From positions 1 through 9,893 of the forward strand of contig CAUHCL010000078.1 of NCBI GenBank assembly GCA_959604655.1: a stretch of 9,893 bases of DNA, given 5' to 3'. The notes under the pieces are model-generated. The model saw only the letters and a program-made list of their open reading frames with translations, was not told where the DNA came from and ran no database searches. The DNA comes from an uncultured Alistipes sp. GTDB lineage: Bacteria; Bacteroidota; Bacteroidia; Bacteroidales; Rikenellaceae. This document shows, in pieces, positions 1 through 5,202 of the stretch; positions within the stretch are counted from its first letter, which is position 1; each line of letters starts with the position of its first letter. The position numbers and the translations under genes were made by a program.

Positions 1-56
1 GCGGACTGCAACTCGCTTTCGGCTCGTGCGAGTCCTCCGCCGTCGGCGAACAGCAC
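1..56 (+). repeat. dispersed repeat, left copy (inverted partner at 2714-2768)
   Basis: The first 56 bases match the reverse complement of 2714-2768. The first 19 bases are identical, positions 32-56 are identical over 25 bases, and only the middle stretch differs (several substitutions and one missing base). The copy can fold on itself, because GCGGACT near the start pairs with AGTCCTCCGC further in. The element probably continues beyond the window edge. A weaker similarity follows: 82-120 resembles the minus strand of 2799-2836, but the two blocks are in a different order there. This suggests a family of mosaic intergenic repeats. No coding function is seen. Confidence 0.75.
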
Positions 57-150
57 ATCAAAAACCGAAAATGCAGGCTGCGCCCCGAAAACTTTTCCAT
101 TAACGACGCCTGCAACTCTTTACTCACACCAAAACCATTACCACACAATC

Positions 151-624
151 ATGAACAACATCATCACACCCGCCGAAGCGGTGCGCCTTGCGTTCACCGA
201 CGGCGAATACGTCTCGCCCGAGGTGATCGGCGAGGCCGACATAGAAGCGGCCCTCCGCCGCCGCTTGGAACCCGTCGCGGGCCGCGCCCTGTGCGAGGCC
301 CTGCGCAGCGGAGCCTATCCCGACTTCGCGCGAGACTACGCGGCCCCCGCTCTGGCGCTCTGCGTGCGCGTCATGGTGCAGCCGCGCCTGAATACCGCCA
401 CGGGGCAGACGGGACTGGCCGTGCCCGCGGGCACCAACCGCAGGGCGGCCGACGCCGAGGTTCGCGCCGAGCTTTCGAGGGCCCTGCGCGTGAGGGCGCG
501 CGAGGCGGTGCGCCGCATGTCGGACTACCTGGACGAGCATGCCGACGCCATGCCCGAATACGATCCCGAACGTAACATTCTCAAACGCTGCTGCTGCGAT
601 GGAGGCTTTGTACAGATACGCTAA
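151..624 (+). CDS. phage-type small protein, possible head-tail connector (DUF6712-like)
   Basis: A 157-residue soluble protein, first of three overlapping genes. It starts with MNNIITPAEAVRLAF and a DGEYVSPEVI segment, has a helical, Arg/Ala-rich middle, and ends in a Cys-rich ILKRCCCDGGFVQIR tail. From memory, this layout matches small proteins encoded beside holins in Bacteroidales prophages, which resemble gp6/gp15-type head-tail connector or head-completion proteins. The DUF number is a recollection, not a search result. No signal peptide or membrane segment is seen. Its 3' end overlaps the holin by 26 bases, which suggests coupled translation. No clear sigma-ABfr promoter was found in the 94 bases between the repeat at 1-56 and the start. 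A virion role is inferred only from the neighbours; no portal, terminase or capsid gene is in view. Confidence 0.7.
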   Translation: MNNIITPAEAVRLAFTDGEYVSPEVIGEADIEAALRRRLEPVAGRALCEALRSGAYPDFARDYAAPALALCVRVMVQPRLNTATGQTGLAVPAGTNRRAADAEVRAELSRALRVRAREAVRRMSDYLDEHADAMPEYDPERNILKRCCCDGGFVQIR

Positions 625-1024
625 CGGCTGCGCGGGGAGCCTCGCGGCGCTCTTCGCACCCGCGGCGCCGCTGATGTGGTGCGTGGCGGCGTTCATAGGC
701 ATCGATTTCGTGACGGGAGTGGCCGCCTCGCGCGCCGAGGCCCGACGCGACGGCCGCGCATGGTATTTCGAGAGCCGCGAGGCATGGCGCACGGTGCGCA
801 AGCTGGGCTTCGCGATAGTCGCCATAGCCATGGCACGCATAGTCGACACACTCCCCGCGGGGCTGTTCCCGCCCGATTTCGCACGGCTCTTCGCGGGATT
901 CGTGTGCGGCGTGGAGATGTGGTCGTTTCTGGAAAACGCCTGCCGCATGGGCGACACGCGGCTGCTGCGCCGTCTGCGCCGCTTCGTGAAGGAGAACAAG
1001 AGAAAGGAGGCCGAGGATGAGTAG
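599..1024 (+). CDS. phage holin (phage_holin_4 type)
   Basis: A small membrane protein of 141 residues from the ATG at 599 (MEALYRYANG). Hydrophobic segments lie near residues 14-42 (LAALFAPAAPLMWCVAAFIG, then IDFVTGV), 70-82 (LGFAIVAIAMARI) and 92-110 (FARLFAGFVCGVEMWSF), with a basic C-terminus (RRLRRFVKENKRKEAEDE). The IDFVTGVAASR segment followed by SREAWRTVRKLG matches the conserved core of phage_holin_4 (Cph1-type) holins, which form membrane lesions that let an endolysin reach the peptidoglycan. An in-frame ATG at 539 would add 20 residues lying deep inside the upstream gene, so 599 is preferred. It overlaps the downstream lysozyme-like gene by 8 bases, the usual holin-endolysin arrangement. 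Confidence 0.8.
   Translation: MEALYRYANGCAGSLAALFAPAAPLMWCVAAFIGIDFVTGVAASRAEARRDGRAWYFESREAWRTVRKLGFAIVAIAMARIVDTLPAGLFPPDFARLFAGFVCGVEMWSFLENACRMGDTRLLRRLRRFVKENKRKEAEDE
1003..1010 (+). promoter_or_regulatory. strong Shine-Dalgarno site for the P5-like gene
   Basis: AAAGGAGG ends six bases before the ATG at 1017, near-perfect complementarity to the 16S rRNA 3' end. The other genes in the window show no comparable site, as expected for Bacteroidota, where Shine-Dalgarno sequences are largely unused. The site lies inside the holin's last codons (KRKEAEDE), so part of the match may reflect the coding of Lys-Glu residues. Confidence 0.5.
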
Positions 1025-1430
1025 AGGCATCGACAACCGCAACCCGGGCAACATCCGCCGTTCGCGGGTGCGCTACCGCGGCGAGGTGCATCCCTCGCGC
1101 GACCCCGATTTCAAGCAGTTCGAATCGATGGAGTGGGGTTATCGGGCCATGTTCATACTGCTCGACACCTACCGCGTACGCTACGGGCTCGACACCCTGC
1201 GCCGCATGATCTCGCGCTACGCCCCGCCCGAGGAAAACCACACCGCGCTCTACGTGGAGGCCGTGTGCGACCGCACGGGCATCGGTGCCGACGAGGTGAT
1301 CGACACCCGCGACCGCGCCACGATGGTGCCCGTCGTGGCGGCCATGTCGCAGATCGAAAACGGCTCGCGAGCCCTCCGCGCCGAGGTGGAGCGCGGTTTC
1401 AACCTCACGGGATTCGACGCCGCGGAGTGA
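1017..1430 (+). CDS. structural protein P5 / lysozyme-like phage protein
   Basis: A 137-residue soluble protein without signal peptide. The N-terminal RGIDNRNPGNIRRS motif (residues 3-16), an aromatic/Gly-rich middle (FKQFESMEWGYRAMFILLDTY broken around residue 40), the YGLDTLRRMISRYAPPEENHT region (about 60-80) and ALYVEAVCDRTGI match proteins that databases label 'structural protein P5' in Bacteroidales phages. Such proteins sit next to holins and are thought to be peptidoglycan-degrading, muramidase or transglycosylase-like. That role is inferred from context; I cannot point to a proven catalytic residue. The start overlaps the holin end by 8 bases behind a strong Shine-Dalgarno site. A bidirectional hairpin terminator follows 55 bases after the stop. 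It could act as the endolysin of this cassette or as a virion-associated lysin. Confidence 0.75.
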   Translation: MSRGIDNRNPGNIRRSRVRYRGEVHPSRDPDFKQFESMEWGYRAMFILLDTYRVRYGLDTLRRMISRYAPPEENHTALYVEAVCDRTGIGADEVIDTRDRATMVPVVAAMSQIENGSRALRAEVERGFNLTGFDAAE

Positions 1431-1485
1431 ACCGCATCCCGCACCTCGGCTCCGACAGGTCCGAGGCGGATAATTACAGACACAA

Positions 1486-1513
1486 ATAGGGGAACCGCGT
1501 CCGGTTCCCCTAT
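1486..1513. terminator. bidirectional intrinsic terminator
   Basis: A perfect 12-bp stem, ATAGGGGAACCG pairing with CGGTTCCCCTAT, closes a CGTC loop. T-containing tails lie on both sides (CGTGTTT on the plus strand, ATTTGTG on the minus strand). It sits between two convergent genes, the P5-like gene (plus) and rpmH (minus), and probably ends both transcripts. Confidence 0.85.
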
Positions 1514-1537
1514 CGTGTTTCCGTTAGAATACGGAAA

Positions 1538-1699
1538 TTAAGCGTACTTGAAAGTCGACTCGTCCGATACGGTCAACTTCTTGCGTCCCTTCGCGCGACG
1601 CGCTGCCAGCACCTTGCGGCCGTTGGCAGTTGCCATTCTCTGACGGAATCCGTGCTTGTTGATTCTCTTGCGGCGAGAAGGCTGGTAAGTTCTTTTCAT
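1538..1699 (-). CDS. rpmH: 50S ribosomal protein L34
   Basis: A 53-residue, extremely basic protein with the universal L34 signature MKRTYQPS, KRINKHGFRQRMA, NGRKVLAARRAKGRKKLTVS. L34 is a small structural component of the large ribosomal subunit that binds 23S rRNA. An in-frame ATG two codons upstream at 1705 would give MAMKRTYQPS; the family almost always starts at MKRT, so 1699 is chosen. A typical sigma-ABfr promoter lies about 80 bases upstream. In many bacteria rpmH is next to rnpA or dnaA. Here it is flanked by a phage-type cassette and a DUF4924 gene, an arrangement plausible for Bacteroidota. The longer reading frame covering the same bases in another frame is a shadow. Confidence 0.97.
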   Translation of the reverse strand: MKRTYQPSRRKRINKHGFRQRMATANGRKVLAARRAKGRKKLTVSDESTFKYA

Positions 1700-1779
1700 T
1701 GCCATAACGATATCGTTTTTGTGTTTGTTTCAACCGTTTCCGCGTCCGAACATGTCATCGGCATGATCTTCTGCGGAGT

Positions 1780-1812
1780 GCAAAGGTAAAACGTTTTTTC
1801 GTATTAAACAAA
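1780..1812 (-). promoter_or_regulatory. sigma-ABfr promoter of rpmH
   Basis: On the minus strand, TTTG (1812-1809) is followed after exactly 20 bases by TACCTTTGC (1788-1780). This fits the Bacteroidota consensus TTTG-N19-21-TAnnTTTG, and the spacer is A/T-rich. Transcription should start near 1775, giving a leader of about 75 bases before rpmH. Confidence 0.8.
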
Positions 1813-1860
1813 ATATTTTCGAATAAAACTGCTCTGCCGTAGCCGTTTCCGCCGCTGCAA

Positions 1861-1875
1861 CGCCCGCCGCGGGCG
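1861..1875 (-). terminator. possible terminator hairpin after the DUF4924 gene
   Basis: CGCCCG and CGGGCG pair around a CCG loop directly against the stop codon of the DUF4924 gene at 1876. No T-run follows immediately; the nearest T4 on the minus strand is about 30 bases further on. Weak as an intrinsic terminator, but it separates this gene from the rpmH promoter. Confidence 0.3.
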
Positions 1876-2433
1876 CTACATGTCCTTGAACAGATCGATC
1901 TCGCCGCGCTCGACCTTGCCGTACATGGCGGCCAGCTCGCCCACCACGGGCGATACGAGCTCGATGGTGTCGCCTATGGCCGAGGCACGCGCCGCATCGC
2001 CCTTGATGCGGTAGAGCATGGCGGCATAGAGCGCGCGGAACTCTATCTCGGTGTCCGACATGTCGTCGTGGCGGAGCAGGGCGCGCAGCTTGGGCAGCTC
2101 GGGTTCGAGCCGTGCGAAGGTGGCGCGGTAGTGCTCGCCCACGGGGTTGCGGAGCAGTTGCAGATGGAGGTTGTGCATGTCGCCTATAAGATGGAGCGTG
2201 TGGTCGAGGTGGCCGCTCTGCTCCTTGCCCTCCTTGCGCAGCAGGTCGGCTATCTCCATGTACCATTGCAGAAACACGAGCTTCTGCTCCTCGGGCAGAT
2301 TGCGCGGCGCCACGAGCTGCGAATACACGGCCTCGGGGCTGAACTGCAACGCGCGCAGCAGATCCTCTATCTGCCACAGATAGAGGATGTATTCGGCGAT
2401 GTTCTCCTTACGTTTCGATTGTGCTGTATCCAT
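1876..2433 (-). CDS. DUF4924 family protein
   Basis: A 185-residue, mostly helical cytosolic protein from the ATG at 2433 (MDTAQSKRKENIAEYILYLW). The opening KRKENIAEYILYLWQIEDLLRA, the central HLDHTLHLIGDMHNLHLQLL and the later DTEIEFRALYAAMLYRIKG segment match my recollection of DUF4924, a Bacteroidota family of about 180 residues with no known function. No catalytic motif, signal peptide or membrane span is seen. An in-frame ATG at 2469 would add 12 residues encoded by the upstream repeat/promoter element and not resembling the family, so 2433 is preferred. Two promoter-like units lie upstream. The gene is followed by rpmH, which has its own promoter. Confidence 0.85.
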   Translation of the reverse strand: MDTAQSKRKENIAEYILYLWQIEDLLRALQFSPEAVYSQLVAPRNLPEEQKLVFLQWYMEIADLLRKEGKEQSGHLDHTLHLIGDMHNLHLQLLRNPVGEHYRATFARLEPELPKLRALLRHDDMSDTEIEFRALYAAMLYRIKGDAARASAIGDTIELVSPVVGELAAMYGKVERGEIDLFKDM

Positions 2434-2437
2434 GCCG

Positions 2438-2470
2438 TAAAGATACGAATAAGCCGAATACAAAACCAAA
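2438..2470 (-). promoter_or_regulatory. proximal promoter copy of the DUF4924 gene
   Basis: On the minus strand TTTG (2470-2467) is followed after 21 bases by TATCTTTA (2445-2438), one base off the TAnnTTTG consensus. It ends only four bases before the ATG at 2433, so a transcript from here would start at or next to the start codon and be essentially leaderless. It is part of the first copy of the tandem repeat. Confidence 0.5.
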
Positions 2471-2500
2471 CTTGTTTGGATTTTGTTGAGGCGGAGTATC
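2439..2500 (-). repeat. tandem promoter-bearing repeat, copy 1
   Basis: This unit of about 62 bases shares AAAGATACGAATAAGCCGA at one end and GGAGTATC at the other with 2513-2575. The middle holds an inverted repeat, ACAAAACCAAAC pairing with GTTTGG-TTTTGT (one bulged base). The divergent bases fall mainly in this dyad, and some change in a compensating way, which suggests that the hairpin or the palindrome is what is maintained. Confidence 0.7.
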
Positions 2501-2511
2501 TAAGACGAAGT

Positions 2512-2544
2512 CAAAGATACGAATAAGCCGAGTGCAAAAGCAAA
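2512..2544 (-). promoter_or_regulatory. distal sigma-ABfr promoter of the DUF4924 gene
   Basis: On the minus strand TTTG (2544-2541) is followed after 21 bases by a perfect TATCTTTG (2519-2512). Predicted start near 2508, giving a leader of about 75 bases that runs through the first repeat copy and its hairpin. This is the better of the two promoter copies. Confidence 0.65.
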
Positions 2545-2575
2545 TTTATTTGCGGTTTTGCCGAGACGGAGTATC
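2513..2575 (-). repeat. tandem promoter-bearing repeat, copy 2
   Basis: A 63-base unit offset by 74-75 bases from the copy at 2439-2500, with the same ends and a central palindrome GCAAATTTATTTGC in place of CCAAACTTGTTTGG. It carries the intact distal promoter. Confidence 0.7.
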
Positions 2576-2653
2576 AGGAAATGCGTCATGCCACCGAGCT
2601 GCAAGCGAGGATTGGCATCTCAAACGGAAAGTGCTCGAAAGAGATTCCATTCA

Positions 2654-2678
2654 TTTTTCTTTTTGAGAAAAAGAAAAA
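2654..2678. repeat. A/T-rich perfect hairpin
   Basis: TTTTTCTTTTT pairs perfectly with AAAAAGAAAAA around a GAG loop. CATTC and GAATG a few bases outside can extend the stem across an internal loop. On either strand it would give an A/U stem rather than a GC-rich terminator stem. Confidence 0.65.
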
Positions 2679-2713
2679 ATGTGGAATGACGCGGATGGCT
2701 TTCGGGACACGGT

Positions 2714-2768
2714 GTGCTGTTCGCCGACGGCGGAGGACGAAACGAGCGTAAAGCGAGTTGCAGTCCGC
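2714..2768 (-). repeat. dispersed repeat, right copy (inverted partner of 1-56)
   Basis: Reverse complement of 1-56 with identical outer blocks of 19 and 25 bases and a diverged centre. Its own ends (GGCGGA and TCCGCC) can pair. It is part of the repeat island and is followed by an imperfect GC hairpin (GCAGTCCGCCGC against GCGGCGGCGAACTGC). Confidence 0.75.
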
Positions 2769-2824
2769 CGCGTGGGGCGGCGGCGAACTGCGCGGCTCAA
2801 AGAGTCGCAGGCGTAATGACGGAA

Positions 2825-2850
2825 ATGTTCTCGGGCCGCGGCCTGCGGGG
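2825..2850 (+). repeat. 26-base direct repeat, copy 1
   Basis: ATGTTCTCGGGC, four variable bases, then CCTGCGGGG; 24 of 26 bases match 3145-3170, 320 bases away on the same strand. Beyond the 26 bases the similarity fades, although both copies go on to contain GATGCGA. Confidence 0.7.
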
Positions 2851-2904
2851 AACGCAACGATGCGAATGCCGTTGCGGGCCTCCGCGCGCCGAGGCTGCGG
2901 CCCG
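2832..2904. repeat. GC-rich compound inverted repeat
   Basis: Outer arms CGGGCCGCGGCCTGCGG and CCGAGGCTGCGGCCCG pair imperfectly. Inside them, CGCAACG (2853-2859) pairs exactly with CGTTGCG (2870-2876). It is followed by a small CGACTC/GAGTCG hairpin around 2908-2922. It could form a cruciform or a stable RNA fold. Confidence 0.5.
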
Positions 2905-2936
2905 CACGACTCTGCGAGTCGCTCCCTTTTCTATAC

Positions 2937-2964
2937 GTTACCTTTTGTTCGGACAAAAGGTAAC
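2937..2964. repeat. perfect 12-bp hairpin GTTACCTTTTGT / ACAAAAGGTAAC
   Basis: A perfect 12-bp palindromic stem with loop TCGG. No gene ends beside it and no T-run follows, so it is more likely part of a dispersed intergenic repeat than a terminator. Similar A/T-flanked palindromes are common in intergenic repeats of many bacteria (general knowledge). Confidence 0.7.
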
Positions 2965-3144
2965 CTAAAAACCGCCGCGGTGAAACGATTTCGGGGTCGT
3001 CCTTGCGCCTGCGCTGAATCGGATGCCTGCGGCACTTTTGAAGCAATCAAAAGATTTCCGATTCTTTCCGCTCCGTCGCCGCGGCCGCCCTTTTCCCGAA
3101 ATCGCTTCTGCCGCGGGTTGGGCTGACGCGTGTGGATTAACACA

Positions 3145-3170
3145 ATGTTCTCGGGCAGCAGCCTGCGGGG
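3145..3170 (+). repeat. 26-base direct repeat, copy 2
   Basis: Differs from 2825-2850 at two positions (GCAGCA in place of GCCGCG). It lies 35 bases beyond the stop codon of the minus-strand secreted-protein gene and continues into a small imperfect palindrome, GATGC/GCATT, near 3175-3187. Confidence 0.7.
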
Positions 3171-3205
3171 CCCGCGATGCGAGCATTCGCGAAAGGCAGG
3201 CGCAT

Positions 3206-4012
3206 CTATCGGCACACGACGCGCACCCACTCCTCGACGGCATCGGCCGACCGCCCGGGCATGCGGAAAGTCACCTGAATCACGTCGCCGTCGACACGCT
3301 TCCACTTCATCGCGTTGCCGCGGTCGAGCAGATCGGGATCGGTGGACGTCGCGGTGACGAACTCGGTATACGACGTCTTCGATCCCGCCTCATAACGGCC
3401 CTGCGAAGCCGCCTTCGCCCTTTCGCCCACCGCGTTCATGAGGGTGAACGTTCCGTCGGCGCCGAGATTCTTGTATATGGGCGCATAGGAGTATTTGCCG
3501 TCGGGCATCTTGATTCTCAATTGCCACAGACCTGCCAGCCCGTACTTCACGGCGCGTTTCGCGCTCTTCGCATCGCGCTCGGCATCGACCGAACCGCATA
3601 CGCGGAACCAAGTCTCGCTCACCTTGCGTTGAACCTTGTTGGTGAACGACACGGTCATGATTTCGCCGTCGATCGAATACGCGAGATCGTTCTTGTCGCC
3701 CTTGCGGAACCCGTTCGAAGCGGCCTCGATGTTCTCGACGATCACTCCGTCGGGACGGACTTCGTATGTTCCCGAACATGTGGCCGACGACGCCGACGAA
3801 GCGTTGAAAGCCGACGTGAAGATCACGAACGTCCCGTCGGAATCGTAGATTTTCCAAAGGGGCATACAGATCGTTTTGCCGTTCTCGGGATTTTTCGCGC
3901 ACAACTGATAAATCCCCTGAACTTTTTTCGCATCGGGGGTTGCGAGATCGGCGCAATTCGCACGCAGCGCGCAATTCATCACTATTGCGCAAAGCAAAAA
4001 CAGTTGTTTCAT
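3206..4012 (-). CDS. secreted protein with two DUF4488-like repeats
   Basis: A 268-residue exported protein. Residues 1-20 (MKQLFLLCAIVMNCALRANC) look like a signal peptide; the RANC end is a poor lipobox, so ordinary cleavage to a periplasmic form is more likely. Two homologous beta-rich halves follow, about 30-139 and 158-266. Each runs G-[IL]-[YW]-QL, then DGTF (59-62 and 186-189), G-[TR]-Y (81-83 and 205-207), DG-[ED]-x-[MI]-x-V-[ST]-F (115-123 and 241-249) and E-x-W-[FV]-RV (133-138 and 260-265). This matches my recollection of the Bacteroidota DUF4488 family, lipocalin-like proteins of unknown function. Having two units makes it about twice the usual single-domain length. No catalytic residue is recognisable. 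It appears monocistronic, with its own unusual promoter. Confidence 0.75.
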   Translation of the reverse strand: MKQLFLLCAIVMNCALRANCADLATPDAKKVQGIYQLCAKNPENGKTICMPLWKIYDSDGTFVIFTSAFNASSASSATCSGTYEVRPDGVIVENIEAASNGFRKGDKNDLAYSIDGEIMTVSFTNKVQRKVSETWFRVCGSVDAERDAKSAKRAVKYGLAGLWQLRIKMPDGKYSYAPIYKNLGADGTFTLMNAVGERAKAASQGRYEAGSKTSYTEFVTATSTDPDLLDRGNAMKWKRVDGDVIQVTFRMPGRSADAVEEWVRVVCR

Positions 4013-4037
4013 AATGCAGGGTTTTAAAGTTCGTCAG

Positions 4038-4062
4038 TAAAGATAGTACCCCCCCCCACAAA
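4038..4062 (-). promoter_or_regulatory. putative promoter with a G9 tract in the spacer
   Basis: On the minus strand TTTG (4062-4059) is followed by 13 bases that include nine consecutive G (4057-4049), then TATCTTTA (4045-4038). The elements resemble the sigma-ABfr promoter, but the spacer is 6-8 bases shorter than the usual 19-21. The -7-like box lies 25 bases before the ATG at 4012, a suitable distance. The homopolymer could change the spacing by slippage. Confidence 0.4.
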
Positions 4063-4182
4063 GAATATTCGAAATTATTTCATATTTACAGCTTTCAGGG
4101 GGCGCGCGAACCGCGAATCGACCTCTCGGCGAAGGAAATTCATGATGACGAACGAACGCCGTCGGCGGGCGCGGCGGCGAGT

Positions 4183-5181
4183 CTACAATCCCCAGTCGCG
4201 GGGGTCGGCCGAGAGTTTCGGGGCGGCGGGAACGCCTGCGAAGAAGGTCTCGCCCGTGATACGCTCGATCTCCGCGACGCTCATCATGTCGGCGGCCGAG
4301 GGTTTGCGGCCCCTGGCGTCGTAGTGACCCACCACGAACGCCGCGCACTTCAGCTCCGAGCTCTTGCAATCGGCGACGCGGCGGCCCGTGTCGCCCGCGC
4401 GGGTGCGGAGCAGCACCTTATAATATGCCGTGGGTACGGCCACCTGAGCGCCGTCGTTCTTGTTGAGCGTGGCCGAGGCTTCGACCCTGCGGCCGCCCGC
4501 GTCGGTGTAGTCGTCGAAAAGGCATCCCGTGACCACGTAGAGCGTGTCGGCGCAGACCTGACGGTCGACGAATATCTCCAGGTTGTTCCACGCTCCGTTG
4601 GCGGCGTTGAATCCGCGGCCGAGCTGCGGCGCGATGTTCGAGGCGTAGAAGGTCTGCGCGTTGGCCTCGCCCGACACGGTGCGTTCGGCCGAGCCGAGCA
4701 GATGGCCGCGCGTGTAGTCGCCGTAGGAGCTGCGCAGCAGGGGCTGAATGTCGACGGGAAGCGTGGGGTCGAAGCGGAAGCGGTCCGAGCGGCGCGCCTC
4801 GTCGCGATATGAAGGGTGCAGCGGCGCGGCGACCCACACAGGGCAGCGGTGGCGGCGGCTGTAACACGACGAATAGTTGCGCACCGCGGGCGTGCCGTCG
4901 GCAGCCGCGCCGAAGAGGTGGCGGGTGTAGTAACGATCGTCGTCAGCGCGTTCGGCGGGCAGCTCGGGCCACCCCGTGCGGTAGACGTTTGCAGGGGCGG
5001 AGGCCGCGGGTTCGGTTGCCGCGGGAGCCGCGGGGGTCTCGGCCGCGGTATTCTCGACCGCAGGTTCCGACGGCTGCGGAGCGTAGTTGTCGTATACGAA
5101 ATTGAGCAGTGCGGCCGCCGCGATTATGGCCAGATAGACCACGGGGCGGCGGTTGCTCATCTTGCGGGTTCTTCTTCTCAT
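4183..5181 (-). CDS. membrane-anchored DNA/RNA non-specific endonuclease
   Basis: A 332-residue protein. Residues 13-30 (PVVYLAIIAAAALLNFVY) form one membrane anchor or uncleaved signal segment after a basic tail, which places the rest in the periplasm. A Pro/Ala/Glu-rich linker (34-66) follows, then the nuclease domain (about 68-318). Signatures of the NUC/EndoG beta-beta-alpha-metal fold are YTRGHLLGSAER (156-167, catalytic His160), TFYASNIAPQ (177-186) and GAWNNLE (196-202, Glu202). The usual DRGH reads TRGH, and the metal-binding Asn has no unambiguous counterpart (Asn192 or Asn195). Such enzymes degrade nucleic acid for nutrition or defence. An alternative ATG at 5160 (MSNRRPVV) would drop seven basic residues. 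No consensus promoter is seen in the 107 bases upstream; it may be read through from dtd. Confidence 0.85.
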   Translation of the reverse strand: MRRRTRKMSNRRPVVYLAIIAAAALLNFVYDNYAPQPSEPAVENTAAETPAAPAATEPAASAPANVYRTGWPELPAERADDDRYYTRHLFGAAADGTPAVRNYSSCYSRRHRCPVWVAAPLHPSYRDEARRSDRFRFDPTLPVDIQPLLRSSYGDYTRGHLLGSAERTVSGEANAQTFYASNIAPQLGRGFNAANGAWNNLEIFVDRQVCADTLYVVTGCLFDDYTDAGGRRVEASATLNKNDGAQVAVPTAYYKVLLRTRAGDTGRRVADCKSSELKCAAFVVGHYDARGRKPSAADMMSVAEIERITGETFFAGVPAAPKLSADPRDWGL

Positions 5182-5202
5182 CGGGTTAAAACGGTATAAT
5201 CC

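Larger units (their letters stand above)
2576..3205. other. gene-free repeat island
   Basis: About 630 bases with no convincing gene. Open frames exist on both strands, but none has family resemblance, and several simply read through palindromes, so hairpins are translated as repeated VRTKGN or QKVT-like strings. The stretch contains an A/T hairpin (2654-2678), the inverted partner of the window's left edge (2714-2768), two copies of a 26-base motif (2825 and 3145), a GC-rich compound fold (2832-2904) and a perfect 12-bp hairpin (2937-2964). It lies between the promoter region of the DUF4924 gene and the 3' end of the secreted-protein gene. It may be a dead element, a composite intergenic repeat, or a source of structured RNA. 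Confidence 0.6.

Noticed and set aside
539..598. Upstream ATG extending the holin by 20 residues
   Set aside because: It lies 86 bases inside the preceding gene and adds a non-family leader. The ATG at 599 gives a typical holin N-terminus.
1524..1733. 69-codon minus-strand frame overlapping rpmH
   Set aside because: A different frame from the unmistakable L34 sequence; shadow only.
2439..2575. Possible short CRISPR array
   Set aside because: Only two units, with the similarity spanning nearly the whole unit rather than a repeat plus unique spacer, and no cas genes. The promoter-bearing tandem repeat explains it better.
2714..3126. Small open frames in the repeat island
   Set aside because: They read through palindromes and are present on both strands with no conserved motif or plausible start context.
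3023..4027. 334-codon plus-strand open frame across the repeat island and the secreted-protein gene
   Set aside because: Crosses an intergenic repeat and runs antisense to a protein with a signal peptide and internal repeats; no recognisable domain.
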